Of a DNA stretch of 64,000 nt, positions 43,718-54,310 are shown in pieces. The first letter of the stretch is position 1. Each line of letters begins with the position of its first letter. Source of the stretch: Heterohyrax brucei (lineage: Eukaryota; Chordata; Mammalia; Hyracoidea; Procaviidae); assembly GCA_028571685.1 (NCBI GenBank), contig CM053164.1, positions 40,164,501 through 40,228,500 of the forward strand, in the 5' to 3' direction. The position numbers were made by a program, and so were the translations under genes. The notes under the pieces are model-generated. The model saw only the letters and a program-made list of their open reading frames with translations, made no database searches and was not told where the DNA came from.

Positions 43718-44379
43718 AGGTGAGCCCAGATGGCACGGGCCCTGTTTGGCTCCCGAGATCGCCTCTAGCCAACAGGAACTGACCCCTTCTCCCAAATGTG
43801 CACTAGTGATGACATTTTTCACAGAGGACGTCTACCTTCAGTCCTACAGGTTGGAGCCAACGTCGGAAACTTGGTGGCTGACCATGGAGGAGGACAGGAA
43901 GGGTGCAAAGGACCCCAAGAAGAGGGAGGCAACTCCCTCAGTAAGCAGAGAAATAAGACCTAGGCTTCACACACTAGATAGGCTGTAGATCTGACAGCCC
44001 CTACCTGGTGAAGTTTGGGTCCGATACTTTCAATTTATACAGACTTTCTCAAATTTTGATTCTGTCACAAGGGGGAAGAATTGGAGCCTTCTGGAGAGTA
44101 GTCCATTAGTGTGTATTTCAAAGAAATGACCTTATTTGGGATATGACTCAACGAAAAATCTTTTTCCTTTTTTTTTCAATCATATTGCATGATCACAACA
44201 TGGGCTGAGAGCTGACCAAAGCGGCTGAGAATGGGTTCCAAACTTCTGAAATGATCCTTCTGTGAGAGCTGTTCTCTATCAGAGAATTAGGTAAGAATAA
44301 GTCAGACTGAAGCTTTTATGCAATGTCGCGTAATAAAAGTCTGCAGAAACATGGTGAAAAATCGTGATACCAACTGAGC
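43718..44379. repeat. Sequence X, array copy C (truncated both sides)
   Basis: Runs from 'ccaggtgagcccagatggca' to 'aactgagcttcaaa'; lacks the first ~390 and last ~500 bp present in copy B. Confidence 0.65.
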
Positions 44380-44553
44380 TTCAAAGATCCAAGACGAGAA
44401 ACGTTACTTGTACTCTTGTTCATTGCTGTTTCCTTGACATCTACTTTTTCTGTCCTTTGACCGTGAAGACATTTCGCTTCAGATTGAAGGTGTGTCTGTT
44501 GTGCACAGCATATTGATGTGTCATGATTTTGATCCCTTTTGTCACTCTCTAGG
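44380..44553 (-). mobile_element. L1 LINE fragment, reverse (array copy D)
   Basis: 'tactttttctgtcctttgac', 'gaagacatttcgcttcagat' and 'gtgtctgttgtgcacagcat' match the endonuclease segment of copy C (42,290-42,410) at about 86%. It is the last trace of the tandem array. Confidence 0.7.
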
Positions 44554-44554
44554 C

Positions 44555-45650
44555 GTTTTTTTATTATGATGATTAGTGAGAATATATCATCCCATGGAAA
44601 TTTCCATACCCGCCAATGAACGGCTCCCACTGCACTCGCTGCCCAGTGACAGCACACTCCTCTGTTCTGTACATGTCATATTCTCTTAACAATCTGCTAT
44701 CCCCTCTTCTCTGCCTTCTCCCCTCTGTCTGGTAAGAACTCAGATGGATGACATCCTGAAGGTGCATAGAAACATAAAGTGCACACAGGATATGGCCACT
44801 CTGGGTCACCAAGTCACCAAGTCCAATCCATTTCTGTCTGAAGAGGTGACCTCCATTACGATTTATGGACAGGAGTAGCATCAGGATGAGGCCCCTGGAC
44901 CATCAACTGTGGTGTTTTAGTGAGGATCTCAGTGTGCACCCCTTTTTATTTTCGTATTGCCTGTGAGACTCAACTTTGTGAGCACCATCATGGGTATCAC
45001 TGCTGGTGGCCAGGCAGCATCCAGTTCTCCCAGGCGCACAGTCTCTCTGTTTTCTGGGTTGTCTTTGACCCTTGTCATTTTAGTCCTTGGAGATCATCCA
45101 TTCCTGTGGAATGGGGACCATTTGGTGCACCTCAGATGGCAGCTTTTAAGACCCCAGGCACCACTCACCACTTTGGGGTGTAGAAGACTCTCTTAGCAGA
45201 ATGCTAGTTGGGCTAATTGGCCTCAATTTCCATGGAAAGCAAGGTTCATGGTTCCCTGTCCCAGCTGCTCCACCCTTTCAATATCGGGTTAAGATGGGAG
45301 GAGTAATCATGTTATGTTGAAGTCCAGTTAATATTGATCTTCTTTCTAATGTGTGCTATCACTTATTTCACGCAACAAAGTTTCTATCAACTATCTAATC
45401 TAAATCCCACCTTCGCCTACCATCCCTCCATCCCCTCTCCCCGCAGCCGTCAAAGAGTCTGTTCTTCTATGTAGGAGTCTGCTTTTAAGTTCTTATTGTA
45501 GGGGACTCCTACAATGTTTGTCCTTTTGCCACTGACTACTTGCACTCAACACAATGTCCTCCAGCTGAAACCAGGTTATGAGATGTTTCCTAAAATCACC
45601 ATTGTTCTTTATCATTGGAGAGTGTTCCATCGAGTATACTTGCCAGGGAA
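44555..45650 (-). mobile_element. L1 LINE 3' end with long 3' UTR, reverse
   Basis: A T-run, then 'gaatatatcatcccatggaa', 'agcttttaagaccccaggca' and 'cactgactacttgcactcaa' are the same 3' UTR as at 2.5-3.55 kb (reversed). It ends about 45,645 in the last codons of ORF2. It terminates the array of units A-D. Confidence 0.88.
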
Positions 45651-45857
45651 ACAGCTGAGAACAAGACTGGTCTAGCAATGAGTCTAGCAGGGGAGACATA
45701 CAATTCTTAGAGGAATTAGAAGCAAAGACAATGTTACTAGCACATGGTAGGTGTTCCATAATCTGAGACTGTGTCTTCCAACAGGGGTCCTGGGGGGATG
45801 GGTGGAGTGCACTTAATGTACTCAGCGGAACTTAAAGATTGGAAGCTGGAGTCCATG

Positions 45858-45985
45858 CACCGGTGCCTCAGAAGAAAGGCCTGCTTCAGAAAAATCAGCT
45901 GCTAAAAGCAGTATGGAGTACAGTTCTACTGTGACATAGGGTCACCGTGAGTCAGTATCAACTTGACACCAATTGGGTTCTGATC
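45858..45985 (+). mobile_element. AfroSINE, long type, 3' half
   Basis: 'agaagaaaggcctgcttcag', 'aaaaatcagctgctaaaagc', 'acatagggtcaccgtgagtc', 'caacttgacaccaattgggt'. Confidence 0.85.
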
Positions 45986-45989
45986 CCCC

Positions 45990-46425
45990 TGAGAACATGA
46001 ACCCTGCAAATTAAGACTCTTGCTTGGTGGTAGAAACCTTGCCACAGGACACTTTACAAATCCAGCTCTTCAGGGGCCTTTTGGCTCAGGCAGGTCTAGG
46101 TCCACCTTCCCCGAATCTCCCTGACAACTCCCCAGTGTCCAGAAGCCATCTCACCAGAGATCAGCAGCGGGTGGGGTCAGTCATGTCAAGGGTCATGTCT
46201 GCCGCCCAGACCTGAATCATGTCCCGCCCGTCCACAAAGGCCAGGGGGAGGCATCCACCAGACCGAAATCACAAGAGTGACCACCATGTCAGGATGGGAG
46301 TGGACATAAACCCCATCCCAACCTCCCCACACTGGGAGAGCACAGGGCAATAACAACCCAACGCCAGGCACTCGCTTATTCAGCTGTTCACTACCCAGGT
46401 CCGGGGCTCTCAAATCAATTCCACC
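45990..46425. other. Unique intergenic stretch
   Basis: No repeat or gene supported. Confidence 0.45.
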
Positions 46426-46429
46426 AGAT

Positions 46430-46560
46430 TATGTCTTTATTCCTCACCACTAACCGTGCGACTGCAGGTATTACTTGTTTTAGTCCCATTTGAGAGAGGA
46501 GGAAGCGGAAATTTTAAAGAGATGAACTGCCTTGCCCCATATCACTGAGCTTGTTGAACT
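46430..46560 (-). mobile_element. MIR SINE fragment, reverse
   Basis: 'gtcccatttgagagaggagg', 'aagcggaaattttaaagaga' and 'ccttgccccatatcactgag'. Confidence 0.6.
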
Positions 46561-46844
46561 GAACTGCTCTGCTGGCCTGGCAGCTCCCAGATGGGCAGGA
46601 ATTCATTCTGACACTTCCTAAGTCACTGAAGCTACCATCTTATTCCCCTGTGCTATAGGTAAACCTTCTCTTGGCTGAGCAAATAACACAAGACAGGCAG
46701 GCGTAGACATAAAAGGAACACTGATGTAGTCTATCCTCTGCCATAAGTAAGCAGTGTGCACAAGGCAGAGATGTAGGTGAAGGCTCTGAGCACCCTTCAT
46801 CCTAGTTGTGTGATCCTGGCCAAATCACTCACCTTCTCAGGGCT
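46561..46844. other. Unique stretch, left flank of the right duplication arm
   Basis: No element recognised. Whether it is also duplicated cannot be told because the left arm is cut by the window edge. Confidence 0.45.
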
Positions 46845-47012
46845 TCCATTTCCCTGGTGGCACAGTGGTTAAGTACTATGGCTGCTAACCAAAAGATGGG
46901 CAGTTTGAATCTACCAGGTGCTCCTTGCAAACTCTATGGAGTAGTTCTACTCTGTCATAGCAGGTCGCTAGGAGTCCGAGTTGACTTGATTTCAATGGGA
47001 TTGTTTTTTAGC
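46845..47012 (+). mobile_element. AfroSINE, full length, across the point matching window position 1
   Basis: 'ttccctggtggcacagtggt', 'ggcagtttgaatctaccagg', 'tcgctaggagtccgagttga'. Its last 60 bases match 1-60. Confidence 0.95.
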
Positions 47013-47034
47013 AAGCACCTACCTGTCAAGCAGA

Positions 47035-47185
47035 AATCCTGATGCCATGGTGGTTAAGTGCTACATCTGCAACCAAGCCATCAGCAATTCGAATCCACTG
47101 GGCACTGCTTGGAAACAATATGGAGAAGTTCTACACAGTCCTATAGGGTCGTTATGAATAGGAATCAACTCAGTATCAGCAGATT
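47035..47185 (+). mobile_element. AfroSINE (partner of 81-231)
   Basis: 'gatgccatggtggttaagtg' through 'gtcctatagggtcgttatga', with a one-base loss beside the B box ('ctgcaaccaag'). Confidence 0.9.
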
Positions 47186-47202
47186 ACAGATTTAACCCAT
47201 CA

Positions 47203-47403
47203 AGGATGCTTGGTGGTGCCATGGTTTAGCGCTGGCCTGTTAATTGAAAGGTCAGCAGTTCAAACTCACCATCAGCTCTTGGGGAAGAAGACATGGCAGT
47301 CAGCCTCCAGGAGGATTACTGCCTTGGGAACTATGCGGGCAGTTCTCCTTTGTTCTATAGGATCACGCTGAGAATTGACACAGCAGTAAGGGGTTTGGTT
47401 TTT
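47203..47403 (+). mobile_element. AfroSINE, long type (partner of 249-450)
   Basis: 'tggtggtgccatggtttagc', 'gaagaagacatggcagtcag', 'ttctataggatcacgctgag'. Confidence 0.85.
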
Positions 47404-47519
47404 TGGTACCTACCTGTCATACTCTGAGGATTACAACACCCAAGTGAACTAAACATGATGGACAAACTTTAGTCACTGTCATATTCATTCTTACAACGGT
47501 CTAAATAAATAAATAATCA

Positions 47520-47716
47520 ACAAAACCAAACCTGTTGCCATGGAGCTGATTCCGACTCTAGGCAACCCAATGTATGTCAGAGTAGAACTGTGCTCTGGAG
47601 GGCTTCAATGTTAAGTGTTTGGAAATAGATTTCCAGGCTTTTCTTCCAACCTGTAAACTACCAGCCTTTCAGATAGCAGTCACGTGCATTAACGACTGCA
47701 GGACCCAGGGACTCCT
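47520..47716 (-). mobile_element. AfroSINE, reverse (partner of 566-762)
   Basis: 'aaccaaacctgttgccatgg', 'gctgattccgactctaggca': here the 'gattccgactc' motif is closer to consensus than in the left arm. Confidence 0.85.
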
Positions 47717-48067
47717 CACTAGAGTGAGAGTGACCTCTTTCCAAAAGGGAGTCTGATCACCTCACATGCCTGCTTAAATCCCCTGGAGCCAACTGGAAGG
47801 AAATCCAGAGTGCTTTCGTGATTCTGAGTCTAGCTTCCAGACTTTGCTCCACCTACACTGGCCACTTTGCCTTTCTCCCAAAGGAAAGACTTCCCACACT
47901 CTGTGTGCAGTGCCTATGAAGCACCCACACCCTCTATGTCTCAGCTGTAATGGGCCTTCCTCAGAAAAGCCGCACAGGACTCCTCAGCTAAGGCACATCC
48001 TCCCAGACTTCCCTCAACACTTCCTGTTCCTCTTCTCCCTCCTGCTAACCTCTGTCTCCCTCTCTAG

Positions 48068-48152
48068 CCCACAGACAGAAAGACAGCAGAGATATCTGAT
48101 GCCCAGTTCCCTGAAGCAACGAGTCAAGAGCCTGGCCCCCAGCAGGGATCCA
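48068..48152 (+). other. Candidate 85-bp internal coding exon (right copy)
   Basis: Acceptor tract 'ctgtctccctctctag' and donor 'ccagtgagt' are both intact, and the first frame is open and aligned with the left copy. It encodes TAEISDAQFPEATSQEPG in its middle, identical to the left copy despite three base changes there. Flanking intron-like sequence shows roughly the same overall divergence but no such third-position bias that I can measure. Product unknown. Confidence 0.3.
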
Positions 48153-48319
48153 GTGAGTATTTTCCAAATGAATTAATGTGGCAGACTAGCCAAGGGAGGT
48201 TCAGAGAGGTCAATGGACTCTGCCAAAGCCACATAACAGAAGGTGGCAGATAAGGGGGAATGCATGCCCACGCCTCCAGCCTACATGGATGATCCAAGGA
48301 GCTATTGGTGGGGTACTGC

Positions 48320-48487
48320 ATGAAGGGGTGGAAACCTTGGTGGCATAGTGGTTACGTGCCACTGCTGCTAACCCAAAGGTTGGTAGTTCAAATTCACCAG
48401 GTGCTCCTTGGAAACTCTGTGGGGCAGCTCTTCTCTGTCCTGTTGGGTGACTATGAGTCTGCATCAATTCAACAGCACTCGCTTTGT
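48320..48487 (+). mobile_element. AfroSINE (partner of 1,361-1,535)
   Basis: 'gaaaccttggtggcatagtg', 'gtagttcaaattcaccaggt', 'caacagcactcgctttgttt'. Confidence 0.9.
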
Positions 48488-48509
48488 TTTTCTGATTTTT
48501 GAAGGAAGG

Positions 48510-48676
48510 GGCAAAAACCCTGCTGGTATAATGGTAAAGTGCTCCTGTGGCTGCTCACCAAAAGGTTGGCCCTTCAAATCTCATAGGTGCTCCTTTAAAG
48601 TCTATGGGGCTCTTCTCTTCTGACCTGTAGGGCTGCTATAAGTCAGAATCAACTTGACAGCAGTGGCTTTGGCTTT
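48510..48676 (+). mobile_element. AfroSINE (partner of 1,552-1,716)
   Basis: 'aaaccctgctggtataatgg', 'tgacctgtagggctgctata', 'caacttgacagcagtggctt'. Confidence 0.88.
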
Positions 48677-48825
48677 TGGCATGAGGTGACACAGGTGAGA
48701 CAGGAACCCAGGACACCACACCCTCTTCCAAGGATCTGAGCTCTGCAGGAGAAGCTACTTCAAGCTTCTGGCTCCAAATAGTCAGGACTGTGCCCTCGGG
48801 GCACTGTGCCAAGCAAGAGTCAGAC

Positions 48826-48920
48826 CTCATTGACAAGGGCCTCCTCAGCTTGATGACCCCGTAGATGAAAGCCTTTGTGGACCTCTTGAGGCTCTGCAGC
48901 TTCCAGGGGACAAGGGTGCC
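48826..48920 (-). other. Weak candidate 95-bp exon, minus strand (right copy)
   Basis: Same block as 1,864-1,958. In this copy the minus-strand frame is open through the Trp codon and encodes LKRSTKAFIYGVIKLRRPL, but the donor is the weaker 'atgaggtctga'. Function unknown. Confidence 0.15.
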
Positions 48921-49008
48921 CTGCAATTAAGTTGCCCCAATGGGACAGCTCCAAGAAAGTAGGCCTAACCCCAAAACAAATACTATCTCTGTTAAAAAGA
49001 TGAAATGA

Positions 49009-50513
49009 ATCATTAGCTAGTAAAGAAATTCAAGTCAAAACTACAACGAGATACCGTCTCATCCCAACAAGGTTGGCCGTGATTCAAAAAACACAAAACG
49101 ACAAACGCTGGAGACGCTGTGGAGAAATTGGAACTCCCCTACACTGTTGGTGGGATTGCAACATGGTGCAGCCTCTTTGGAAAGCAATCTGGTGCTTCCT
49201 TAAAAAGTTGGATCTAGATATACCATTTGACCCAGTAATTCCACTGCTCAGAATATATCCTACAGAATCAAGGCCATTCACACCAAGTGATACATGTACA
49301 TGAATGTTCATTGCAGCACAATTCACAACAGTGAAAAGATGGAATGAATCTAGATGCCCAGCAACAGAGGAATGGATAGGTAAACTATGGTACATACACT
49401 CAAGGGAACACTATGCAATGATAAAGAACAACGATGATTTTACAAAACATCTAACACGTGGTTTCAATTGGAGAACATTATGTTGAGTGCAAGTAGTCAG
49501 TGACAAAAGGACAAATATTGTATCAGACTCCTACAATAAGAACTTTAAAACAGACTCTTGCATAGAAGAAAAGACTCTTTGATGGCTGCAAGGGTGGGGA
49601 GGGAGGCAGGGTGAGGGAGGAGGGTTTGGATAGTTGATAGGAACTTGGTTGTGAAACCTGGGACAGCACAGATTAGAAAAAAGATCAATATTAACTGGAC
49701 TTCAACATAACATGATTACTCCTCCCATCTTAGTTCAATACTACAACGACAGAGTAGCTGAGCTGGGGGGCTGGGGAACATGGTTTCAGGGGAAATCGAG
49801 GACAACTGGCACAAGTAGCATTTTGCTAAGAGAGCTTTCTGCACCCCAAGTTGGTGAGTGTCATCTGGGGTCTTAAAAGCTGCCAAACTGTCATCTGAGG
49901 GTACAGCAAATGGTCCCAGCTCAGCAGGAACCTCCGGAGGATCACTGAGGACCAAAACGACACGCAGGAAAGAGAACCCAGAAGACAGAGAGACCCATGT
50001 GAGTGGGTGAGTACATCGACCTGTGTCCAGAACAACCAGACAGTGTCTAGCCACCACCACTGATAGCCATGGTGGAGCTCACCAAGTTCAGTCTCACTGG
50101 CAACACAAGAATAAAAAGGGCCACGCCCTGAAATCTCCATTAAAAGACCGAAACTGATGGTCCACTGTCCTTGTAGTTCCCCTGGGAGCATGGCCCCTGG
50201 CCCTGATGCTGCCCCTGTCCATAAATCCTAATGGAGGTCAACTCTTGGACAGGAATGGATTGGACTTGGCAACACAGAGTGACGATATCATGTGTGCACC
50301 TTATGGTTCTATGCAACTGTAGGGCATCGTCTTGCAGACCTCTTACTGGAGAGGAGGGGAGAGGAGATTGTTGGGAGAAGACATGTGTGGAGCAGAGAGG
50401 AAGAGTGTAGTGTCACCAGGCAGGGAGAGCAGTGGGAGCTGCATTAGGTGAGCATGCAAATTTATATGGGAATGTACATTTTCATTCAAACATAATAAAA
50501 AATAAAAAATAAA
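49009..50513 (+). mobile_element. L1 LINE, 5'-truncated (partner of 2,047-3,555)
   Basis: Same insertion with the same AAAAGATGAAATGA flanks (48,995-49,008 and 50,514-50,527). The ORF2 C-terminal frame is broken here by a TGA after 'gatacatgtaca' (49,301-49,303), whereas the left copy stays open to 2,524. Confidence 0.92.
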
Positions 50514-50574
50514 AAAAGATGAAATGAGCACAAAGTCCCATACATCTCCCACAGTAAAATAATAATAATAAACC

Positions 50575-50770
50575 AAACCCATTACTGCTCCTTGAATACT
50601 CTGCGATCAGCTCTACTGTGGCCCCTAGGATCGCCATGAGTCGGATCTGACTCGACAGCACTTGTCTTTGGCCATTACTGCTGAGTCAGTTCTGACTAAC
50701 AGTAACCCTACAGGACAGACAAATCCATTCACGTGCCAGGCTCATTCTATACCCACTGTTGTTTACAGCT
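50575..50770. mobile_element. Two abutting AfroSINE fragments (partners of 3,630-3,830)
   Basis: Forward tail 'ctgactcgacagcacttgtc' followed by reverse 'actgctgagtcagttctgac'. Confidence 0.6.
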
Positions 50771-51169
50771 CTGCCTTCATGAACTAGGAAAAGCCCACAG
50801 TGCACAAAATGACACTGAATAGCCCCAACTCATGGGAGAAATGTTTCCCTCACCAGGAGAAACTGCTCATCAGGTACTGATCTGTCTTTAACACTTGTCC
50901 CAAGTATTACAAAGTGTTGTTATTTGTTCTTTCTAACAAAAAGAAAGACAACAGGCTCAAAACCCACATGGCACCAGTGTTTGTTTAGATGGAACTTGAA
51001 GACAGTCTTGCATTTTCTTTCTATTTTTAGAGTAACCTATTTATGGCAAATGAATGGGTTTTTCAGCTCAGGCTAAGGATTGAATAGATTCATGTGAGTA
51101 AAACTAAACAGGCAGATTTTTAAATATTGGGTAAACAATTATACAGGAGGTACTTAAAAAGAGAAAAAA

Positions 51170-51400
51170 AAGCCAAACAGCCAACAAGCTGCGGTGGCAT
51201 CAACTGGAACTCATGGGAGTCCCCTATGTCTCCAGGTAGAACTGTGCCCTATGGAGATTTGAATGGCTGATTTGTAAGCAGCAGATCGCCGGGAGTTTCT
51301 TCCAGACCCGTCTGATGGACTCAAACTGCCAGTCTTTGGTGAGCAGCCAAACACTCAACTGCCTGTGTGACGCAGCGCGTCTATAGAAACCAGGGAAATC
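51170..51400 (-). mobile_element. AfroSINE, reverse, expanded (partner of 4,208-4,440)
   Basis: 'aagccaaacagccaacaagc', 'tagaactgtgccctatggag', 'gagcagccaaacactcaact'. Confidence 0.75.
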
Positions 51401-51439
51401 CGTGGCTGTCTCAGAGCAACTCCACGGGAAGCACATAAA

Positions 51440-51580
51440 CAACCAAACCGGTGGCCATCAAGTCAATTCCAACTCATCGTGACCATAAAGCCCCACAGGG
51501 TTTCCAAGGAGAGACTGGTGGAACTGAACCGGCAGCATTTGGTTGCTCAGCACTGTGTCACCGCACAGTCACGGCACCTG
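51440..51580 (-). mobile_element. AfroSINE, reverse (partner of 4,470-4,640)
   Basis: 'aaccaaaccggtggccatca', 'gtcaattccaactcatcgtg', then an internal loss before 'ccccacagggtttccaagga'. Confidence 0.88.
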
Positions 51581-51914
51581 AATGACAGAGCCTTGGGAGC
51601 TCTGACCTAGTTCACTTGCTCACTCGCTCGCCCGCTCACTCACCCCGTCACTCACACAAGGATACAGACATTCACCTGTCGCTTCGGTAGTTCTGTCCTA
51701 AATGCCTCACCCTCAGCCAGACTCAGGTAACACAGTCTATGGTGGTGTCTTTGCTCAGGCCAAACCGCCTGAACGACCACCTGTGGAGATTTCTTGTTTC
51801 ACCCAGATGCCCAGGCCCTACCGCAGACTAAGTGAAGTCTGCGTCTCCAGGTGGTGGCTGTGGAGTCGGCATGTTTTCAAAGCTGGGGCAGGAGTGAAAA
51901 CAGCCAAAGGCACT

Positions 51915-52050
51915 GCTGTCAGCTCGATTCGGAGTGATACTAAGGTCAGGGTAGAACCGCTCCACAGTTTCCAAAGGGCACCTGGAGGATCTGAACTGCC
52001 AAACTTCTGGTTAGCAGGTGGAGCTCTTAACCACTAGGCCACCAGGGTGG
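51915..52050 (-). mobile_element. AfroSINE, reverse (partner of 4,965-5,108)
   Basis: 'ctgctgtcagctcgattcgg', 'ggtagaaccgctccacagtt', 'tcttaaccactaggccacca'. Confidence 0.92.
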
Positions 52051-52439
52051 GTGGGGGCAAGGGCAGGAAGCTCCCTACTGAGCAGACTGGGCTAAGAACC
52101 ATGTTCCAGGTACTCAGCTGTGCCACCTTCCACAGTGCCACAGGGAGCTGGGTCCCTGGTGTCAGGAGAACATTCTGGAATAACTGGAGCCAAGCTTTAA
52201 GCATTTCCCTAAAACAAGGTAGCTGCCAAGGCATGCCCTGTGTTGATCAGAAACAAGTTCCTTTTTTTAACAGCATCTACTCTACTGGAATATGTCCCAG
52301 AAAAATTCACTTCTGGGAGAGACCAAAATACTACCGGAAAATGACACCAACTTGCCCACTACCCACGTCTTGCTCTGAATCTACACAGAAGCCCAACAAA
52401 TACTGATCCAAGATCCTCCCATGAAAATCATGTGGCAGG

Positions 52440-52720
52440 ACACTGGCTTGGGATCCAACACCCCAGGTTCCAATCCCGCTCCACAGCATCCTAGCTATGT
52501 GACTTTAGGCAAGTCACTTTGCTTCGCTGTGCCTCAGCTTCCTCATCTGTCAAATGTGCACAGTAGTAATAATACTTGCCTGGTGCGGCTCCAGGGAAGA
52601 TGAAAGGACTTCAAACCACATAAAGTGCTGAAAAGTGTACCCAGTTTGTGGTGTATGGGCAATGAATTAACGACTCGACTCGACGGCACTTGGCTTGGCA
52701 TTAACGACTACCGTGGTGGT
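52440..52720 (+). mobile_element. MIR SINE (partner of 5,495-5,745) with a 25-nt insertion
   Basis: 'gactttaggcaagtcacttt', 'tgcctcagcttcctcatctg'. The insertion at 52,675-52,699 is described separately. Confidence 0.85.
52675..52699 (+). mobile_element. 25-nt SINE-tail micro-insertion with 9-bp flanking repeats
   Basis: The insert reads 'tcgactcgacggcacttggc' plus 'ttggc', i.e. the 3' terminus of an AfroSINE. It is bounded by ATTAACGAC at 52,666-52,674 and 52,700-52,708. The left arm has a single ATTAACGAC (5,727-5,735) and no insert, so the event is private to the right arm. Confidence 0.8.
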
Positions 52721-53161
52721 CGCTATTCTATGTCCCCTGAAGGTGTTCACATCCTAATCCCCAGAAACTGAGTATTATGTCCCATTGCATAGCCAAAGAA
52801 ATTGAAGGCTACCAGCAGAGTGAAGGTTGCTAATCAGCTGATTTTGAGGCGGGGAAATTTTCCTGAATTACTCAGGCAGGCCCACTGTAGTCACTAGAAC
52901 CCAAAACCAAACCAACTGCCATCAAGGCCCTTAAATGGGGAAGAGGGAGGCACAGGAGTCGGAGAAGGAGATGGGTCCACAGAAACAGGGAGGCAGGCAC
53001 TGAAGGAAGGAGACCACAAGGGAAGGAATGTAGGGAGCCTCTGAAAGCTGGAAAAGCACAAGAAGCAATTTTCCCCTAGAACTTTCAGACAGAATCAGCC
53101 CCACCGTCACCTTGGTTAATTTTATACTTCTGTTTCAGAACTGTAGGACGATCAGTTGATG

Positions 53162-54125
53162 TTGTTTGGAGTCACTAGAATACAACCTGCATCATGCAGA
53201 TGACACAACCTTCTTAGTGGAAGTGAAGAGGATCGGAAACACCAATGAAGGTCCAAGACCACAGCCTTCAGTACAGATTGCACCTCCACACATCAAGAAC
53301 ACAAAAAGCCTCACAGCTGGACCAGTAATCAACCTTGGGATAAATGGAGAAAAGACTGAGGTCGTCGAGGATTTCATCTGACTTGTTTCCACAATCTATG
53401 CCTCTGGAAGCAGTAATGAAGAAATCGAAATACGCATTGCAGTGGGAAAATGCGCTGCACGGACCTCTTGAAAGTGTTGAAGAGACGGATGTGAACTTGA
53501 AGATTAAGATCTGCTTGACCCACCATAACAAACCAAACCCACTGCCACTGAGTCGATTCTGACTCATACTAACCCTACAGGACAGAGTAGAACCTCTCCA
53601 TAGAGTTTCCAACGAGCACCTGGCAGATCTGAACTGCCAACCCTTTTACATGGCACAGGTAGCACTTAACCACTACATGACCAGAGTTTCCGTGCCTGAC
53701 CTGAACCATGGCATTTTCAATCATATCATGTGAAAGCTGGACAGTGAACAAAGACAACAGAAGAACTGATGCCTCTGAATCGTGGTGCCGGAGAGGAGTA
53801 CTGAATGTGCCATGGACCGCAAACACACAGATCTGCTCTGGAAGAAGCACAGCCAGAGTGCTCCTAGGAAGCAAAGATGGGGAGATTGTTTCTGACACAT
53901 TTTGGACATGTTGTCGGGAGAGATCAGTCCCCAGAGAAGGACATCACGGTAAAGTAGTGTGTCCGCAAAGAAGAGGAAGCCCCTCAACAAGACGGATTGA
54001 CACAGCGGCCGCAGCAGTGGGCTCAAGCCTAACCAGGGTTGTGAGGACGGCGCAGGCCCACACAGTGTGGCATTCTATTGTACACAGGGTCACTGTGAGT
54101 TGCAACCAACTTGGTGGCACCCGAC
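53162..54125 (+). mobile_element. RTE-type LINE 3' end (partner of 6,208-7,165)
   Basis: Carries LHHADDTTFLVEVK and the same AfroSINE interruption (53,530-53,700). The stretch 53,708-54,307 happens to remain open for 199 codons in one frame because the post-SINE part of the RTE C-terminus has lost few bases. Ends in 'cgacaacagcaacaacagag'. Confidence 0.88.
53530..53700 (-). mobile_element. AfroSINE in RTE (partner of 6,553-6,722)
   Basis: 'aaccaaacccactgccactg', 'agtcgattctgactcatact', 'gcacttaaccactacatgac'. Confidence 0.95.
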
Positions 54126-54129
54126 AACA

Positions 54130-54310
54130 GCAACAACAGAGTACCTGGGTGCTACGGACAAGCCCTGGGCTACGAACCAAAAGGCTGGTGGTACAACACC
54201 ACCCAGAGGAACCTCGAAGAGGTGACAGCCATGAAACCACGGAGCACAGCACTACAGCAAATGTAGGGTCACCACGGGTCGGAGTTGACTTGAAGGCAAT
54301 CAGTTGAGCT
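54130..54310 (+). mobile_element. AfroSINE, degenerate (partner of 7,168-7,350)
   Basis: 'ctacgaaccaaaaggctggt', 'agggtcaccacgggtcggag', 'ttgacttgaaggcaatcagt'. Confidence 0.75.

Noticed and set aside
53708..54307. 199-codon plus-strand frame
   Set aside because: Covers the RTE LINE C-terminus and runs on into an AfroSINE; the matching left-arm frame closes earlier.
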